Assembly (NCBI RefSeq): GCF_042648805.1
Contig: NZ_JBHRXZ010000027.1
Span: forward strand, 1 to 64,000
Length of the DNA: 64,000 bases
Direction: 5' to 3'
DNA from: Azomonas tarimensis
GTDB taxonomy: Bacteria; Pseudomonadota; Gammaproteobacteria; Pseudomonadales; Pseudomonadaceae
In this document: positions 52,574-61,875 of the stretch, piece by piece
Position numbering within the stretch: the first letter of the stretch is position 1
Layout of the letters: each line of letters opens with the position of its first letter
The notes under the pieces: generated by a model
Databases searched by the model: none
Told to the model about the DNA's origin: nothing
The model's input: the letters and a program-made list of their open reading frames with translations, nothing else
Translations under genes and position numbers: made by a program

Positions 52574-52584
52574 GAAGGTGACCC

Positions 52585-52875
52585 ATGCTGTTCCATGTCC
52601 GCATGACCGTGAAACTGCCGACCGACATGCCTGCCGAACAGGCGGCATCGCTCAAGGCTGAAGAGAAGGCGCTGGCCCAGCAGCTGCAGCAGGAAGGCAC
52701 CTGGCGCCATCTGTGGCGCATCGCCGGGCTGTACGCCAATGTGAGTATTTTCGATGTGCCCGATGCCCAGGCCCTGCACGACACTCTGATGCAGCTGCCG
52801 TTGTATCCCTACATGGATATCGAGGTGATGGCGATGTGCCGTCATCCCTCGTCCATCCATGACGATGACCGTTGA
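52585..52875 (+). CDS. catC: Muconolactone delta-isomerase
   Basis: A 96-residue CatC, starting MLFHVRMTVKLPTDMPAEQA and ending HPSSIHDDDR. The WRHLWRIAGLYANVSIFDVP core is typical. It isomerises muconolactone to beta-ketoadipate enol-lactone as a decamer. It lies 11 bp after catB and 55 bp before catA. Confidence 0.97.
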   Translation: MLFHVRMTVKLPTDMPAEQAASLKAEEKALAQQLQQEGTWRHLWRIAGLYANVSIFDVPDAQALHDTLMQLPLYPYMDIEVMAMCRHPSSIHDDDR

Positions 52876-52930
52876 TAAGCGATACCTGAAGTGCCGTCCT
52901 GATTGACAACAACAATATGAGGAATAAGCC

Positions 52931-53860
52931 ATGACCGTACGTATCTCCCATACCGCTGAAGTGCAGAAGTTCTTTGAAAACGCCAGCGGTTTCGACAACG
53001 ACCTGGGCAACAGCCGGATGAAGACGGTGGTCCACCGGGTGCTGAACGATGCCGTCAAGATCATCGAGGACCTGCAGGTCACTCCGGAGGAGTTCTGGAA
53101 GGCAGTCAACTACCTCAACGAACTGGGTTCGCGCCAGGAAGCCGGGCTGCTGGTGGCCGGCCTGGGCCTGGAGCACTACCTCGACCTGCTGATGGATGCC
53201 GAGGACGAGCAGGCAGGCCGCGCCGGCGGCACCCCGCGTACCATCGAAGGCCCGCTCTATGTCGCTGGCGCGCCGCTCTGCCAGCATGAGGCGCGGCTGG
53301 ACGACGGCACCGACGATGCTACCGTGATGTTCATGGAAGGCCGGGTATTCGGCACCGATGGCGCGCCGCTGGCGAACGCCATGGTCGATGTCTGGCACGC
53401 CAATACCAACGGCACCTACTCCTACTTCGACCCGTCCCAGTCCGAGTTCAACCTGCGCCGCCGCATCCAGACCGATGCCGAAGGCCGCTACCGCTTCCGC
53501 AGCATCGTGCCGTCGGGCTACGGCTGCCCGCCGGACGGCCCGACCCAGCAGTTGCTCGACCAGATCGGCCGCCACGGTCAGCGTCCGGCCCACATCCACT
53601 TCTTCATCTCGGCAGAGGGCCATCGTCACCTGACGACCCAGATCAACCTGGCGGGCGAGAAGTACCTGCACGACGACTTCGCCTACGCCACCCGTGACGA
53701 GCTGATCGCCGAGATCCGCTTCATCGACGATGCCGAGCAGGCCAAGGCCCGCGGCGTGGAAGGACGCTTTGCCGAGCTTACCTTCGACTTCACCCTGCCG
53801 CCGAGCGACGAGGCGCGGGAACAGCAGCGCCGCGAGCGCAAGCGGGCCCTGGAGGCCTGA
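52931..53860 (+). CDS. catA: Catechol 1,2-dioxygenase
   Basis: A 309-residue intradiol dioxygenase. Iron(III) ligands are Tyr163 (GTYSYFD), Tyr197 (PSGYGCP), His221 and His223 (RPAHIHFF). The N-terminal 100 residues form the helical dimer domain with lipid-binding tunnel. It opens catechol between the hydroxyls to cis,cis-muconate, which in turn is the CatR inducer. It is the last gene of catBCA. Confidence 0.97.
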   Translation: MTVRISHTAEVQKFFENASGFDNDLGNSRMKTVVHRVLNDAVKIIEDLQVTPEEFWKAVNYLNELGSRQEAGLLVAGLGLEHYLDLLMDAEDEQAGRAGGTPRTIEGPLYVAGAPLCQHEARLDDGTDDATVMFMEGRVFGTDGAPLANAMVDVWHANTNGTYSYFDPSQSEFNLRRRIQTDAEGRYRFRSIVPSGYGCPPDGPTQQLLDQIGRHGQRPAHIHFFISAEGHRHLTTQINLAGEKYLHDDFAYATRDELIAEIRFIDDAEQAKARGVEGRFAELTFDFTLPPSDEAREQQRRERKRALEA

Positions 53861-53884
53861 TCGCCGGGCGCTTGCGGAGACGCC

Positions 53885-53912
53885 GATGCCCGGGCCAATG
53901 AGCCCGGGCATC
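53885..53912 (+). terminator. Hairpin after catA
   Basis: GATGCCCGGGC-CAATGA-GCCCGGGCATC, an 11-bp perfect stem 24 bp after the catA stop. It is followed by GCTGCATCG without a T run, so termination may be partial. Confidence 0.65.
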
Positions 53913-54047
53913 GCTGCATCGACGCTGGGAGGCGTGTAGGTATAGACGTCTGTCTGGCTGACCGAAATACTCGGGATTAGGCTACACTCGGTTGGCCCCA
54001 GCGTGCCGCCCAGGCGGCCCCGACTATAAAAACAAAGAGGCCTGAAG

Positions 54048-55004
54048 ATGGAATGTAGTCTGCTTAGCGACCGCAGCCGCGTGTTCGAGCGTGCCGACCC
54101 TTATGCGGTGTCTGGGTACGTCAACCAACATGTCGGCGCGCATTGCATTCGCTTGCCCAAGGCTGGCAGCCCCGAAGCGAGCATCAACCATCGCAAGTTC
54201 GCCAGCCTCGATCTGTGCCGCCTCAGTTATGGTGGCAGCGTGCGGGTCACCTCGCCGGCCCTCGAAACCATCTACCACCTGCAGGTCCTGCTGCGCGGAC
54301 ATTGCCGTTCCCAGTTCCGTGGCGAAGAGCTCTACTACACGCCGGGCGAGATGCTGTTGATCAACCCGGACGATCCAGTGGACCTGACCTACTCGGAAGA
54401 CTGCGAGAAATTCATCGTCAAGCTGCCGGTCAGCCTGTTCGAAAGCACCTGCCTGGAACAACGCTGGGTACTGCCCGAGGGCGGCATCCGCTTTGCCTCC
54501 AGCACTCATGATGCCCGTTCGCTGGACGGCTTTCTGGCGCTGTTGGCGCTGATTTGCGAGGAGGCCGAGACGGCCGCCTCGCTGCCTCAGGTGCAGGAGC
54601 ATTACGCCCGCATCGTCGCCAGCAAGCTGCTCAGCCTGCTGGACAACAACGTCGAGCGCGCCGCCAGCGATGCGCGGCCCAGCTCGTTCGATCAGGTCGC
54701 CCAGTACATCGACGAGCACCTCACCCAGGACATCGGGCTGAAGGAGCTGTTGCAGGTAGCGCGGGTCAGCGAGCGGACCCTCTACGCGCTGTTCGAGCGG
54801 CATGTCGGCCTTTCGCCAAAAGAGTACATCCGCCAGCGCAAGCTCGAGCGCATCCATAGCCGCCTGCTGGATCGCATCCGCCCGCCGCGCAGCGTGACGG
54901 AAGTGGCGCTGGATTTCGGCTTTCTCCACCTCGGGCGCTTCTCGGAATGCTACCGCCGCCAGTTCGGCGAACTGCCCTCGGAAACCTTCCGCCGCGGCGA
55001 ATGA
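54048..55004 (+). CDS. benR: AraC/XylS-family benzoate regulator BenR
   Basis: A 318-residue protein. The N-terminal half is the AraC-binding-like domain (FRGEELYYTPGEMLLINPDD). The C-terminal 100 residues hold two HTHs (QDIGLKELLQVARVSERTLY, FGFLHLGRFSECYRRQFGEL). BenR activates benABC with benzoate as effector. It lies just upstream of benA, and two XylS-type sites sit in the gap. Confidence 0.93.
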   Translation: MECSLLSDRSRVFERADPYAVSGYVNQHVGAHCIRLPKAGSPEASINHRKFASLDLCRLSYGGSVRVTSPALETIYHLQVLLRGHCRSQFRGEELYYTPGEMLLINPDDPVDLTYSEDCEKFIVKLPVSLFESTCLEQRWVLPEGGIRFASSTHDARSLDGFLALLALICEEAETAASLPQVQEHYARIVASKLLSLLDNNVERAASDARPSSFDQVAQYIDEHLTQDIGLKELLQVARVSERTLYALFERHVGLSPKEYIRQRKLERIHSRLLDRIRPPRSVTEVALDFGFLHLGRFSECYRRQFGELPSETFRRGE

Positions 55005-55158
55005 GCGGCCCGGGCGCGCTGCCTGGCGCGCACCACTGACGGTGCCTCCTGCACCGGTTCCGGCGCAGCACTCGCCGCGCCGTCTCCACTCCGCGATGCC
55101 CTTGCCCCTGGCCGATCCGGCTGGGGTTGCGCCTGCGCGCCGGCCCGCCGGGCAGACC

Positions 55159-55221
55159 CGCAGTAGATGGATAGCGGCACGCAGTAATCGGATATTGCCC
55201 CAAGGGGCCGAAGCCTAGTCT
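55159..55221 (+). promoter_or_regulatory. benA promoter with tandem BenR/XylS-type sites
   Basis: Two direct repeats CGCA-N6-GGATA lie at 55159-55173 and 55180-55194, offset by exactly 21 bp. The XylS/BenR consensus is TGCA-N6-GGNTA with the same 21-bp offset. TAGTCT at 55216-55221 fits the -10, and the proximal site covers the -35, as at the Pm promoter. The start would fall about 30 bp before benA. The rest of the 255-bp benR-benA gap is GC-rich with no gene. Confidence 0.75.
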
Positions 55222-55260
55222 GACCCTGCCTGATACAAGAACAAACGGAGGGCCAGACCC

Positions 55261-56637
55261 ATGACCGGCACACTCGATCGCCTTGCGCGGCAACTGACCG
55301 ACGCGGTACAGGAAGACCCTGCCAAGGGCATCTTCCGCTGCCGTCGGGATATCTTCACCGACCCCGAGCTGTTCGAGCTCGAGATGAAGCACCTCTTCGA
55401 GGGCGGCTGGGTATTTCTGGCCCATGAGAGCCAGATTCCCGAGCCCAACGACTACTTCGCCACCCACATCGGCCGCCAGCCGGTGGTGATCACCCGGGAC
55501 AAGCAGGGCACCCTGCACGGGTTGATCAACGCCTGTGCCCACCGTGGCGCCACGCTCTGCCGGCGCAAGCAAGGCAACAAGGGTTCCTTTACCTGCCCGT
55601 TCCATGGCTGGACCTTCTCCAACGCCGGCAAGCTGCTGAAGGTGAAGGACGGCAAGACCGGCGGTTACCCGGAGAGCTTCGACACCAATGGCTCCCACGA
55701 CCTGAAGCGGATTGCGCGCTTCGAAAGCTACCGTGGCTTCCTGTTCGGCAGCCTGAAGGCCGAGGTGCCGAGCCTTGAGGACTACCTGGGTGAAACCCGG
55801 GTGATCATCGACCAGATCGTCGACCAGGCGCCCGAAGGCATCGAAGTGCTGCGAGGCAGCTCCACCTACCACTTCGACGGCAACTGGAAGCTGCAGACGG
55901 AAAACGGTGCCGATGGCTATCACGTCAGCTCGGTGCACTGGAACTACTCGGCCACCATGCAGCGGCGCAACTACGAAGCCGAAGGCACCCGCACCGTGGA
56001 CGCCAATGGCTGGTCCAAGAGCGTCGGTGGCTTCTATGCCTACGACCATGGCCACATCCTGCTCTGGACCAAGCTGCTCAACCCGGAAGTGCGGCCGATC
56101 TTCGCCCACCGTGACGAGCTGGCTGCGCGGTTCGGCGAGACCCGGGCGGACATCATCGTCGGCCAGACCCGTAACCTGTGCCTGTACCCCAACGTTTACC
56201 TCATGGACCAGTTCTCCACCCAGATCCGCATCATCCGGCCGCTGGCGGTGGACAAGACCGAAGTCACCATCTACTGCTTCGCGCCGAAGGGCGAAAGCGC
56301 CCAGGCTCGCGCCACCCGCATCCGCCAGTACGAGGACTTCTTCAACGTCAGCGGCATGGGAACGCCCGATGACCTGGAAGAGTTTCGCGCCTGTCAGACC
56401 GGCTACGCCGGCGCCAAGGATGAGTGGAACGACCTCAGCCGCGGGGCCACCCACTGGATCGAAGGGGCCGACGACAACGCCGCGGCGATGGGCATGAAGC
56501 CCCTGCTCAGCGGCCACAAGACCGAAGACGAAGGGCTGTTCGTGCGCCAGCACGCCTTCTGGGCAGAGGCGCTGAAAAAAGGCGTCGAGGACGAGCGCGC
56601 CAAGCTGATCGGCACCGACAAGGAGGTGGCGGCATGA
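55261..56637 (+). CDS. benA: Benzoate 1,2-dioxygenase large subunit
   Basis: A 458-residue ring-hydroxylating oxygenase alpha subunit. The Rieske motif is C92-x-H94 and C112-x2-H115 (CAHRGATLC, CPFHGW). The mononuclear iron site is in ENGADGYHVSSVHWN (His221, His226), with a C-terminal Asp. It adds O2 to benzoate to give the cis-1,2-diol carboxylate. Its stop overlaps benB (ATGA). Confidence 0.97.
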   Translation: MTGTLDRLARQLTDAVQEDPAKGIFRCRRDIFTDPELFELEMKHLFEGGWVFLAHESQIPEPNDYFATHIGRQPVVITRDKQGTLHGLINACAHRGATLCRRKQGNKGSFTCPFHGWTFSNAGKLLKVKDGKTGGYPESFDTNGSHDLKRIARFESYRGFLFGSLKAEVPSLEDYLGETRVIIDQIVDQAPEGIEVLRGSSTYHFDGNWKLQTENGADGYHVSSVHWNYSATMQRRNYEAEGTRTVDANGWSKSVGGFYAYDHGHILLWTKLLNPEVRPIFAHRDELAARFGETRADIIVGQTRNLCLYPNVYLMDQFSTQIRIIRPLAVDKTEVTIYCFAPKGESAQARATRIRQYEDFFNVSGMGTPDDLEEFRACQTGYAGAKDEWNDLSRGATHWIEGADDNAAAMGMKPLLSGHKTEDEGLFVRQHAFWAEALKKGVEDERAKLIGTDKEVAA

Positions 56638-57122
56638 GCCTGTCCCAGACCGAAGTGGCGGCTTTCGTGTATCGCGAAGCGCGCCTGCTGGACGACCGCC
56701 AGTGGGACGAGTGGCTGGAGTGCTACTCCTCCGGCGCAGTGCTGTGGATGCCGGCGTGGGACGACGATGATCGCCCCACCGAGGATCCCCAGCGGGAAAT
56801 CTCGCTGGTCTACTACCCCAACCGCCAGGGGCTGGAAGACCGGGTGTTCCGCATCAAGACCGAACGCTCCAGCGCCAGCACCCCCGAGCCGCGCACCGCG
56901 CACATGATCAGCAACCTGGAAATCCTCCGGCAGGACGCCGAGGTGCTGGAGTTGCGCTTCAACTGGCAGACCCTGAGCCACCGCTACAAGACTACCGATG
57001 TGTACTTCGGCACTTCCTTCTACACCCTCGATGTGCGTGGCGAACAGCCCCTGATCACCCGCAAGAAGGTCCTGCTGAAGAACGACTACATCCACCAGGT
57101 GATTGATATCTATCACTTTTGA
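56634..57122 (+). CDS. benB: Benzoate 1,2-dioxygenase small subunit
   Basis: A 162-residue beta subunit starting MSLSQTEVAAFVYREARLLD, with DEWLECYSSGAVLWMPAW and TAHMISNLEIL. The NTF2-like fold packs with BenA as a hexamer. AAGGAGG lies 8 nt upstream inside benA. Confidence 0.96.
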   Translation: MSLSQTEVAAFVYREARLLDDRQWDEWLECYSSGAVLWMPAWDDDDRPTEDPQREISLVYYPNRQGLEDRVFRIKTERSSASTPEPRTAHMISNLEILRQDAEVLELRFNWQTLSHRYKTTDVYFGTSFYTLDVRGEQPLITRKKVLLKNDYIHQVIDIYHF

Positions 57123-57219
57123 GTGGGGTTGCGGCCCCTTGCAGCGAACCGCCGTGAGGCTTCACGGGGACGGTGCAGGGGGACGGGCCAGCACCGGCCC
57201 GCCCCGCTGAGGTACTCGC

Positions 57220-58260
57220 ATGCATTACACCATTGCCCTGAACTTCGAAGACGGTGTTACCCGGTTCATCGACTGCAAGCCGAACGAGACCGTGCTGGAC
57301 GCCGCATTCCGCAACCGCATCAACCTGCCGATGGACTGCTCGGACGGCGTCTGCGGCACCTGCAAGTGCCGCTGTGAGGGCGGCGAGTACGAGATGGGTG
57401 ATGACTACATCGAAGACGCCCTCAGCGAAGACGAGGCGGCCCGGGGTCAGGTGCTCACCTGCCAGATGGTGCCTGCCTCCGATTGCGTGGTCGCGGTGCC
57501 GGTCCCCTCGACGCTGTGCAAGACCGGTATCGCCCGCTTCGAGGCGCGGCTGGCGGCGGTCACCCCGCATCAGGACGCTGCCCTTGAAGTGAGCTTCGAG
57601 ACCCTGTCCGGGGCTACCCCGCCCAGCTTCCTGCCGGGGCAGTACGTCAACATCGGCGTGCCGGGCAGCGGTCAGACCCGGGCCTACTCGTTCAGCTCCG
57701 CGCCGGGTGCAGCGCGCTTCGGCTTTCTGATCAAGCGTGTGCCGGGCGGGCTGATGAGCGGCTACCTGGACCGCGCCCAGGCCGGCGAATCGCTGGAATT
57801 CACCGGCCCGCTGGGCAGCTTCTACCTGCGCGAGGTGACCCGCCCGCTGCTGATGCTCGCCGGCGGAACCGGGCTGGCACCCTTCCTCTCGATGCTCGAG
57901 GTGCTGGCCGAGCGCGGCTGCGAGCAGCCGATCAGGCTGATCTATGGCGTCACCCGTGACCAGGACCTGGTCCTGGTGGACCGCCTGGAAGCCGTTGCCT
58001 CGCGCCTGCCTGGTTTCAGCTTTCAAACCTGCGTGGCAGACCCCGACTCGGCGCACCCGCGTACCGGTTATGTCACCGGCCACATGACTGCCGACATGCT
58101 CAACGACGGCGATGTCGACGTGTATCTCTGCGGCCCGCCGCCGATGGTGGACGCGGTGCGCCGGCATTTCGACCAGCAAGGCGTGGTGCCGCGCAATTTC
58201 CACTATGAGAAATTCACCCCGACGCAGGTGATCACTGTCGACGAAACGGCCCCGGCCTGA
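57220..58260 (+). CDS. benC: Benzoate 1,2-dioxygenase electron transfer component
   Basis: A 346-residue reductase. A plant-type 2Fe-2S ferredoxin domain (C40, C45, C48, C81) is followed by the FAD domain (RAYSFSSAPG) and the NADH domain (MLAGGTGLAPFLSMLE, CGPPPMVDAV). It passes electrons from NADH to BenAB. It lies 97 bp after benB. Confidence 0.97.
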   Translation: MHYTIALNFEDGVTRFIDCKPNETVLDAAFRNRINLPMDCSDGVCGTCKCRCEGGEYEMGDDYIEDALSEDEAARGQVLTCQMVPASDCVVAVPVPSTLCKTGIARFEARLAAVTPHQDAALEVSFETLSGATPPSFLPGQYVNIGVPGSGQTRAYSFSSAPGAARFGFLIKRVPGGLMSGYLDRAQAGESLEFTGPLGSFYLREVTRPLLMLAGGTGLAPFLSMLEVLAERGCEQPIRLIYGVTRDQDLVLVDRLEAVASRLPGFSFQTCVADPDSAHPRTGYVTGHMTADMLNDGDVDVYLCGPPPMVDAVRRHFDQQGVVPRNFHYEKFTPTQVITVDETAPA

Positions 58261-58269
58261 GGAGTCCCC

Positions 58270-59043
58270 ATGCGAGCAGCACGTTTTGCAGACAAGGTGG
58301 CGGTGGTTACCGGAGCCGCCCAGGGTATTGGCCGTCGCGTCGCCGAGTGCCTGGTGGAAGAGGGGGCCAGGGTGGTGGCGGTAGACCGCTCCGAACTGGT
58401 CCATGAACTGGCCGAGGCGCTGGGGGAGGCCGTGCATGCGCTGACCGCCGATCTGGAGCGGCACGACGACTGCCAGCGGGTCATGCGCGCTGCCGTCGAG
58501 CGCTTCGGCCGGCTGGACATCCTGGTCAACAACGTCGGCGGCACCATCTGGGCCAAGCCGTTCGAGCATTACCAGGAGGCCGAGATCGAGGCCGAGGTGC
58601 GCCGCTCGCTGTTCCCGACCCTGTGGTGCTGCCACGCCGCGCTGCCGCAGATGCTCGAGCAGGGCAGTGGCAGCATCGTCAACGTGTCCTCCATCGCCAC
58701 CCGGGGGGTGAACCGGGTGCCCTACGGCGCGGCCAAGGGCGGCGTCAACGCGCTGACCGCCTGCCTCGCCTTCGAGACCGCCCAGCGCGGCGTGCGGGTC
58801 AACGCCACCGCACCGGGCGGAACCGAAGCGCCGCCACGGCGCATCCCCCGCAACGCCAGCGAGCAGAGTGAACAGGAAAAAGTCTGGTACCAGCAGATCG
58901 TCGACCAGACGATCGACAGTTCGCTGATGAAGCGTTACGGCACTCTCGACGAGCAGGTGGGGGCGATCCTGTTCCTGGCGTCCGACGAGGCGTCCTACAT
59001 CACCGGCGTGACCCTGCCGGTGGGCGGCGGCGATCTCGGCTAG
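58270..59043 (+). CDS. benD: Benzoate cis-diol dehydrogenase (1,6-dihydroxycyclohexa-2,4-diene-1-carboxylate dehydrogenase)
   Basis: A 257-residue SDR. TGAAQGIG binds NAD+, NNVGG replaces the usual NNAG, and the YGAAK motif gives catalytic Tyr and Lys. It oxidises and decarboxylates the benzoate diol to catechol, feeding CatA. It is 9 bp after benC. Confidence 0.95.
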   Translation: MRAARFADKVAVVTGAAQGIGRRVAECLVEEGARVVAVDRSELVHELAEALGEAVHALTADLERHDDCQRVMRAAVERFGRLDILVNNVGGTIWAKPFEHYQEAEIEAEVRRSLFPTLWCCHAALPQMLEQGSGSIVNVSSIATRGVNRVPYGAAKGGVNALTACLAFETAQRGVRVNATAPGGTEAPPRRIPRNASEQSEQEKVWYQQIVDQTIDSSLMKRYGTLDEQVGAILFLASDEASYITGVTLPVGGGDLG

Positions 59044-59099
59044 AGCGCCCGCCGCTGCACCCGCGAGACAGGTTTGGATAACTACAAGAGAGACTTGCC

Positions 59100-60446
59100 A
59101 TGCGAACCACTGATGTCCACCAGATCATCGACAACGCGCGCTTCAGCCGCTTTCACTGGATGGTGATGTGCTGGTGCGCGCTGCTGCTGGTATTCGACGG
59201 CTATGACCTGTTCATCTACGGCGTGGTGCTGCCGGTGCTGATGCAGGAATGGTCGCTGACCCCCATGGAAGCCGGCGCCCTGGGCAGCTATGCGCTGTTC
59301 GGGATGATGTTCGGCGCGCTGATCTTCGGCCCGCTGGCGGACCGGATCGGGCGCAAGAAGGGCATTGCCATCTGCTTCGTGCTGTTCAGCGGCTTTACCG
59401 TGCTCAACGGCTTCGCCCGTAACCCCACCGAGTTTGGCGTCTGCCGCTTTCTGGCCGGTCTCGGCATCGGCGGGCTGATGCCCAACGTGGTGGCGCTGAT
59501 GAACGAGTACGCGCCAAAGAAGCTGCGCAGCACCCTGGTGGCGGTGATGTTCAGCGGCTACTCCCTGGGCGGCATGCTCTCGGCCGGCATCGGCATCTAC
59601 ATGCTGCCGCGCTTCGGTTGGGAGTCGATGTTCTTTGCCGCCGTGATACCGCTGCTGCTGTTGCCGCTGATTCTCTGGTACCTGCCCGAATCGGTGGGCT
59701 TCCTGGTGCGCCAGGGCAAGACCGACAAGGCGCGGGCGATTCTCAAGCGGATCGATCCAAGCCAGGATCTCGGCGCTGACGTGCGCCTGACCCTGGCCGA
59801 ACCAGCTGCTGCCGGCAAGGGCGCCAGCGTGCTGGAGCTGTTCCGCGAGGGCCGTGCCCTGCGCACGCTGATGCTCTGGCTGGCGTTCTTCAGCTGCTTG
59901 TTGATGGTCTACGCGCTGGGCTCCTGGCTGCCCAAGCTGATGGCCAACGCCGGCTACAGCCTGGGCTCGAGCCTGTCGTTCCTGCTGGCGCTGAATTTCG
60001 GCGGCATCGTTGGCGCCATCGGTGGCGGCTGGCTGGGGGATCGCTACAACCTGCCGCGGGTGGTGGTGGGCTTCTTCCTGGCGGCGACGGCGTCCATCAC
60101 CCTGCTGGGCTTCAACAGTCCGATGCCGGTGCTGTACCTGCTGATCGCCATCGCCGGGGCCACCACCATCGGCACGCAGATCCTGCTGTACGCCTGCGCC
60201 GCGCAGTTCTACGGCCTCAACATCCGTTCCACCGGCCTGGGCTGGGCCTCGGGTATCGGTCGCAACGGCGCCATCGTCGGGCCGCTGCTGGGCGGGGCGC
60301 TGATGGCGATCAACCTGCCGCTGCAGCTCAACTTCATCGCCTTCGCGATTCCCGGAGCGGTCGCCGCCATCGCCATGGTGATCTTCTCCACCCGCCATGG
60401 CCTGGCCACGGCAGCCAATACGCGCCTGGCCGGCACCGAGAGCTGA
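59100..60446 (+). CDS. benK: Benzoate MFS transporter (AAHS family)
   Basis: A 448-residue, 12-helix major facilitator. The AAHS family signature DGYDLFIYG lies at 33-41, and GPLADRIGRKKG in the first cytoplasmic loop. It is like BenK and PcaK, proton symporters for aromatic acids. It lies 56 bp after benD in the same direction. Confidence 0.92.
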   Translation: MRTTDVHQIIDNARFSRFHWMVMCWCALLLVFDGYDLFIYGVVLPVLMQEWSLTPMEAGALGSYALFGMMFGALIFGPLADRIGRKKGIAICFVLFSGFTVLNGFARNPTEFGVCRFLAGLGIGGLMPNVVALMNEYAPKKLRSTLVAVMFSGYSLGGMLSAGIGIYMLPRFGWESMFFAAVIPLLLLPLILWYLPESVGFLVRQGKTDKARAILKRIDPSQDLGADVRLTLAEPAAAGKGASVLELFREGRALRTLMLWLAFFSCLLMVYALGSWLPKLMANAGYSLGSSLSFLLALNFGGIVGAIGGGWLGDRYNLPRVVVGFFLAATASITLLGFNSPMPVLYLLIAIAGATTIGTQILLYACAAQFYGLNIRSTGLGWASGIGRNGAIVGPLLGGALMAINLPLQLNFIAFAIPGAVAAIAMVIFSTRHGLATAANTRLAGTES

Positions 60447-60465
60447 TTCCGGCTGACCGGGTCAC

Positions 60466-60510
60466 GGGCGGAGCCAGGCTCCGCCCTCTGCGGCCCCGCC
60501 AGGCTGGTGC
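60466..60510 (+). terminator. Hairpins between benK and benE
   Basis: GGGCGGAGCC and GGCTCCGCCC (60466-60486) are perfect arms. A second GC-rich stem follows (GCGGCC with GGCCGC, 60490-60512). No T run follows, so they may lower rather than end read-through. Confidence 0.45.
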
Positions 60511-60582
60511 CGGCGAGGCCGCAGCACTCAGAACACGAGCGGTCCGGATCCCGTCACGGAACGCCAGGTCTTGCGAGGCGGT

Positions 60583-61803
60583 ATGAAAGCACTGATAAGA
60601 GACTTCTCGCTGTCGGCGGCCGTCGCCGGATTCATCGCCACGGTGATTTCCTACGCCGGTCCGCTGGTGATCATCTTCCAGGCGGCGCGGGCCGCCGATC
60701 TGCCCCACGACGTGCTGTCGTCCTGGATCTGGACCATTTCCATCGGCAGCGGCGTGCTGGGCATCCTGCTCAGCCTGCGCTACCGGGTGCCGATCGTGAT
60801 CGCCTGGTCGGCGCCGGGTTCGGCCCTGCTGGTGACCCTGCTGCCGGAGATCAGCCTGAACCAGGCGGTCGGTGCCTACCTGGTGTCGAGCCTGGTCATG
60901 CTGCTGGTGGGGCTGTCCGGAGCCTTCGACCGGATCATCCGCCGGCTGCCCGCGGCGATTGCCGCGGCGATGCTGGCCGGCATCCTGTTTCGCTTCGGCA
61001 CCGGGTTGTTCGTCTCTCTGAAGGACGCGCCCTGGCTGGTGCTGGCGATGCTGGGCGCCTACCTGCTGTGCAAGCGGCTGCTGCCGCGCTACGCGGTGCT
61101 GGCGGTGCTGGTGGTGGGGGTCGTCATCGTGATCGCCACCGGCGAGGTGCGCAGCGAGGCGCTGGTGATCGGCCTGGCGGCGCCGGTATGGATCACCCCC
61201 GAGTTCAGCCTGCCGGTGATCCTCAATGTGGCCTTTCCGCTGATGGTGGTGGCGCTGACCGGGCAGTTCGTGCCGGGCATGGCGGTGCTGCGCAACGACG
61301 GCTACCAGACCCCGGCCAGCCCGCTGCTCAGCAGCAGTGCGCTGGGCAGCCTGGTGCTGGCGCCGTTCGGTTGCCACGGGCTGAACCTGGCGGCGATCAC
61401 CGCGGCGATCTGTACCGGCAAGGCCGCGCACGAAGACCCCTCGCGACGCTACATCGCCGGCGTTTCCGGCGGCGTGTTCTACCTGCTGCTGGGGCTGTTC
61501 GGCGCCACCCTGGTCTCGCTGTTCATGGCCTTCCCGGCGGCGCTGGTCGCGGCGCTGGCGGGGCTGGCGCTGCTCGCCGCTATCGGCGGGGCGCTGGCCG
61601 GCGCCATGGCGGTCCCGGCCGACCGCGAGGCCGCGCTGATCACCTTTCTGGTGACCGCCTCGGGCATGTCCTTTCTCGGCCTGTCCGCGGCGTTCTGGGG
61701 GCTGGTCTTCGGCATCGCGGCGCACCTGCTGCTCAACCTGAAAAAGACCCCGGTACCCGCCGGGATGCCGGCCCGCCCGAAACAGGAGCAGCCCACCCCC
61801 TGA
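60583..61803 (+). CDS. benE: Benzoate/H+ symporter BenE
   Basis: A 406-residue membrane protein of the BenE family with about 12 helices. Landmarks are PIVIAWSAPGSALLVTLLPE, GMAVLRNDGYQTPASPLLSS and PFGCHGLNLAAITAAICTGK. The fold is a UraA-like transporter. The ATG at 60583 has AGGCGG upstream; a TTG four codons earlier would also be in frame. It gives a second uptake route beside BenK. Confidence 0.92.
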   Translation: MKALIRDFSLSAAVAGFIATVISYAGPLVIIFQAARAADLPHDVLSSWIWTISIGSGVLGILLSLRYRVPIVIAWSAPGSALLVTLLPEISLNQAVGAYLVSSLVMLLVGLSGAFDRIIRRLPAAIAAAMLAGILFRFGTGLFVSLKDAPWLVLAMLGAYLLCKRLLPRYAVLAVLVVGVVIVIATGEVRSEALVIGLAAPVWITPEFSLPVILNVAFPLMVVALTGQFVPGMAVLRNDGYQTPASPLLSSSALGSLVLAPFGCHGLNLAAITAAICTGKAAHEDPSRRYIAGVSGGVFYLLLGLFGATLVSLFMAFPAALVAALAGLALLAAIGGALAGAMAVPADREAALITFLVTASGMSFLGLSAAFWGLVFGIAAHLLLNLKKTPVPAGMPARPKQEQPTP

Positions 61804-61875
61804 ACCTTGATCGACCGGCACCGGCCGACGGTGCCCCTTGCGGCAATACAGAACAACAACAAAAGAGACGTAACC

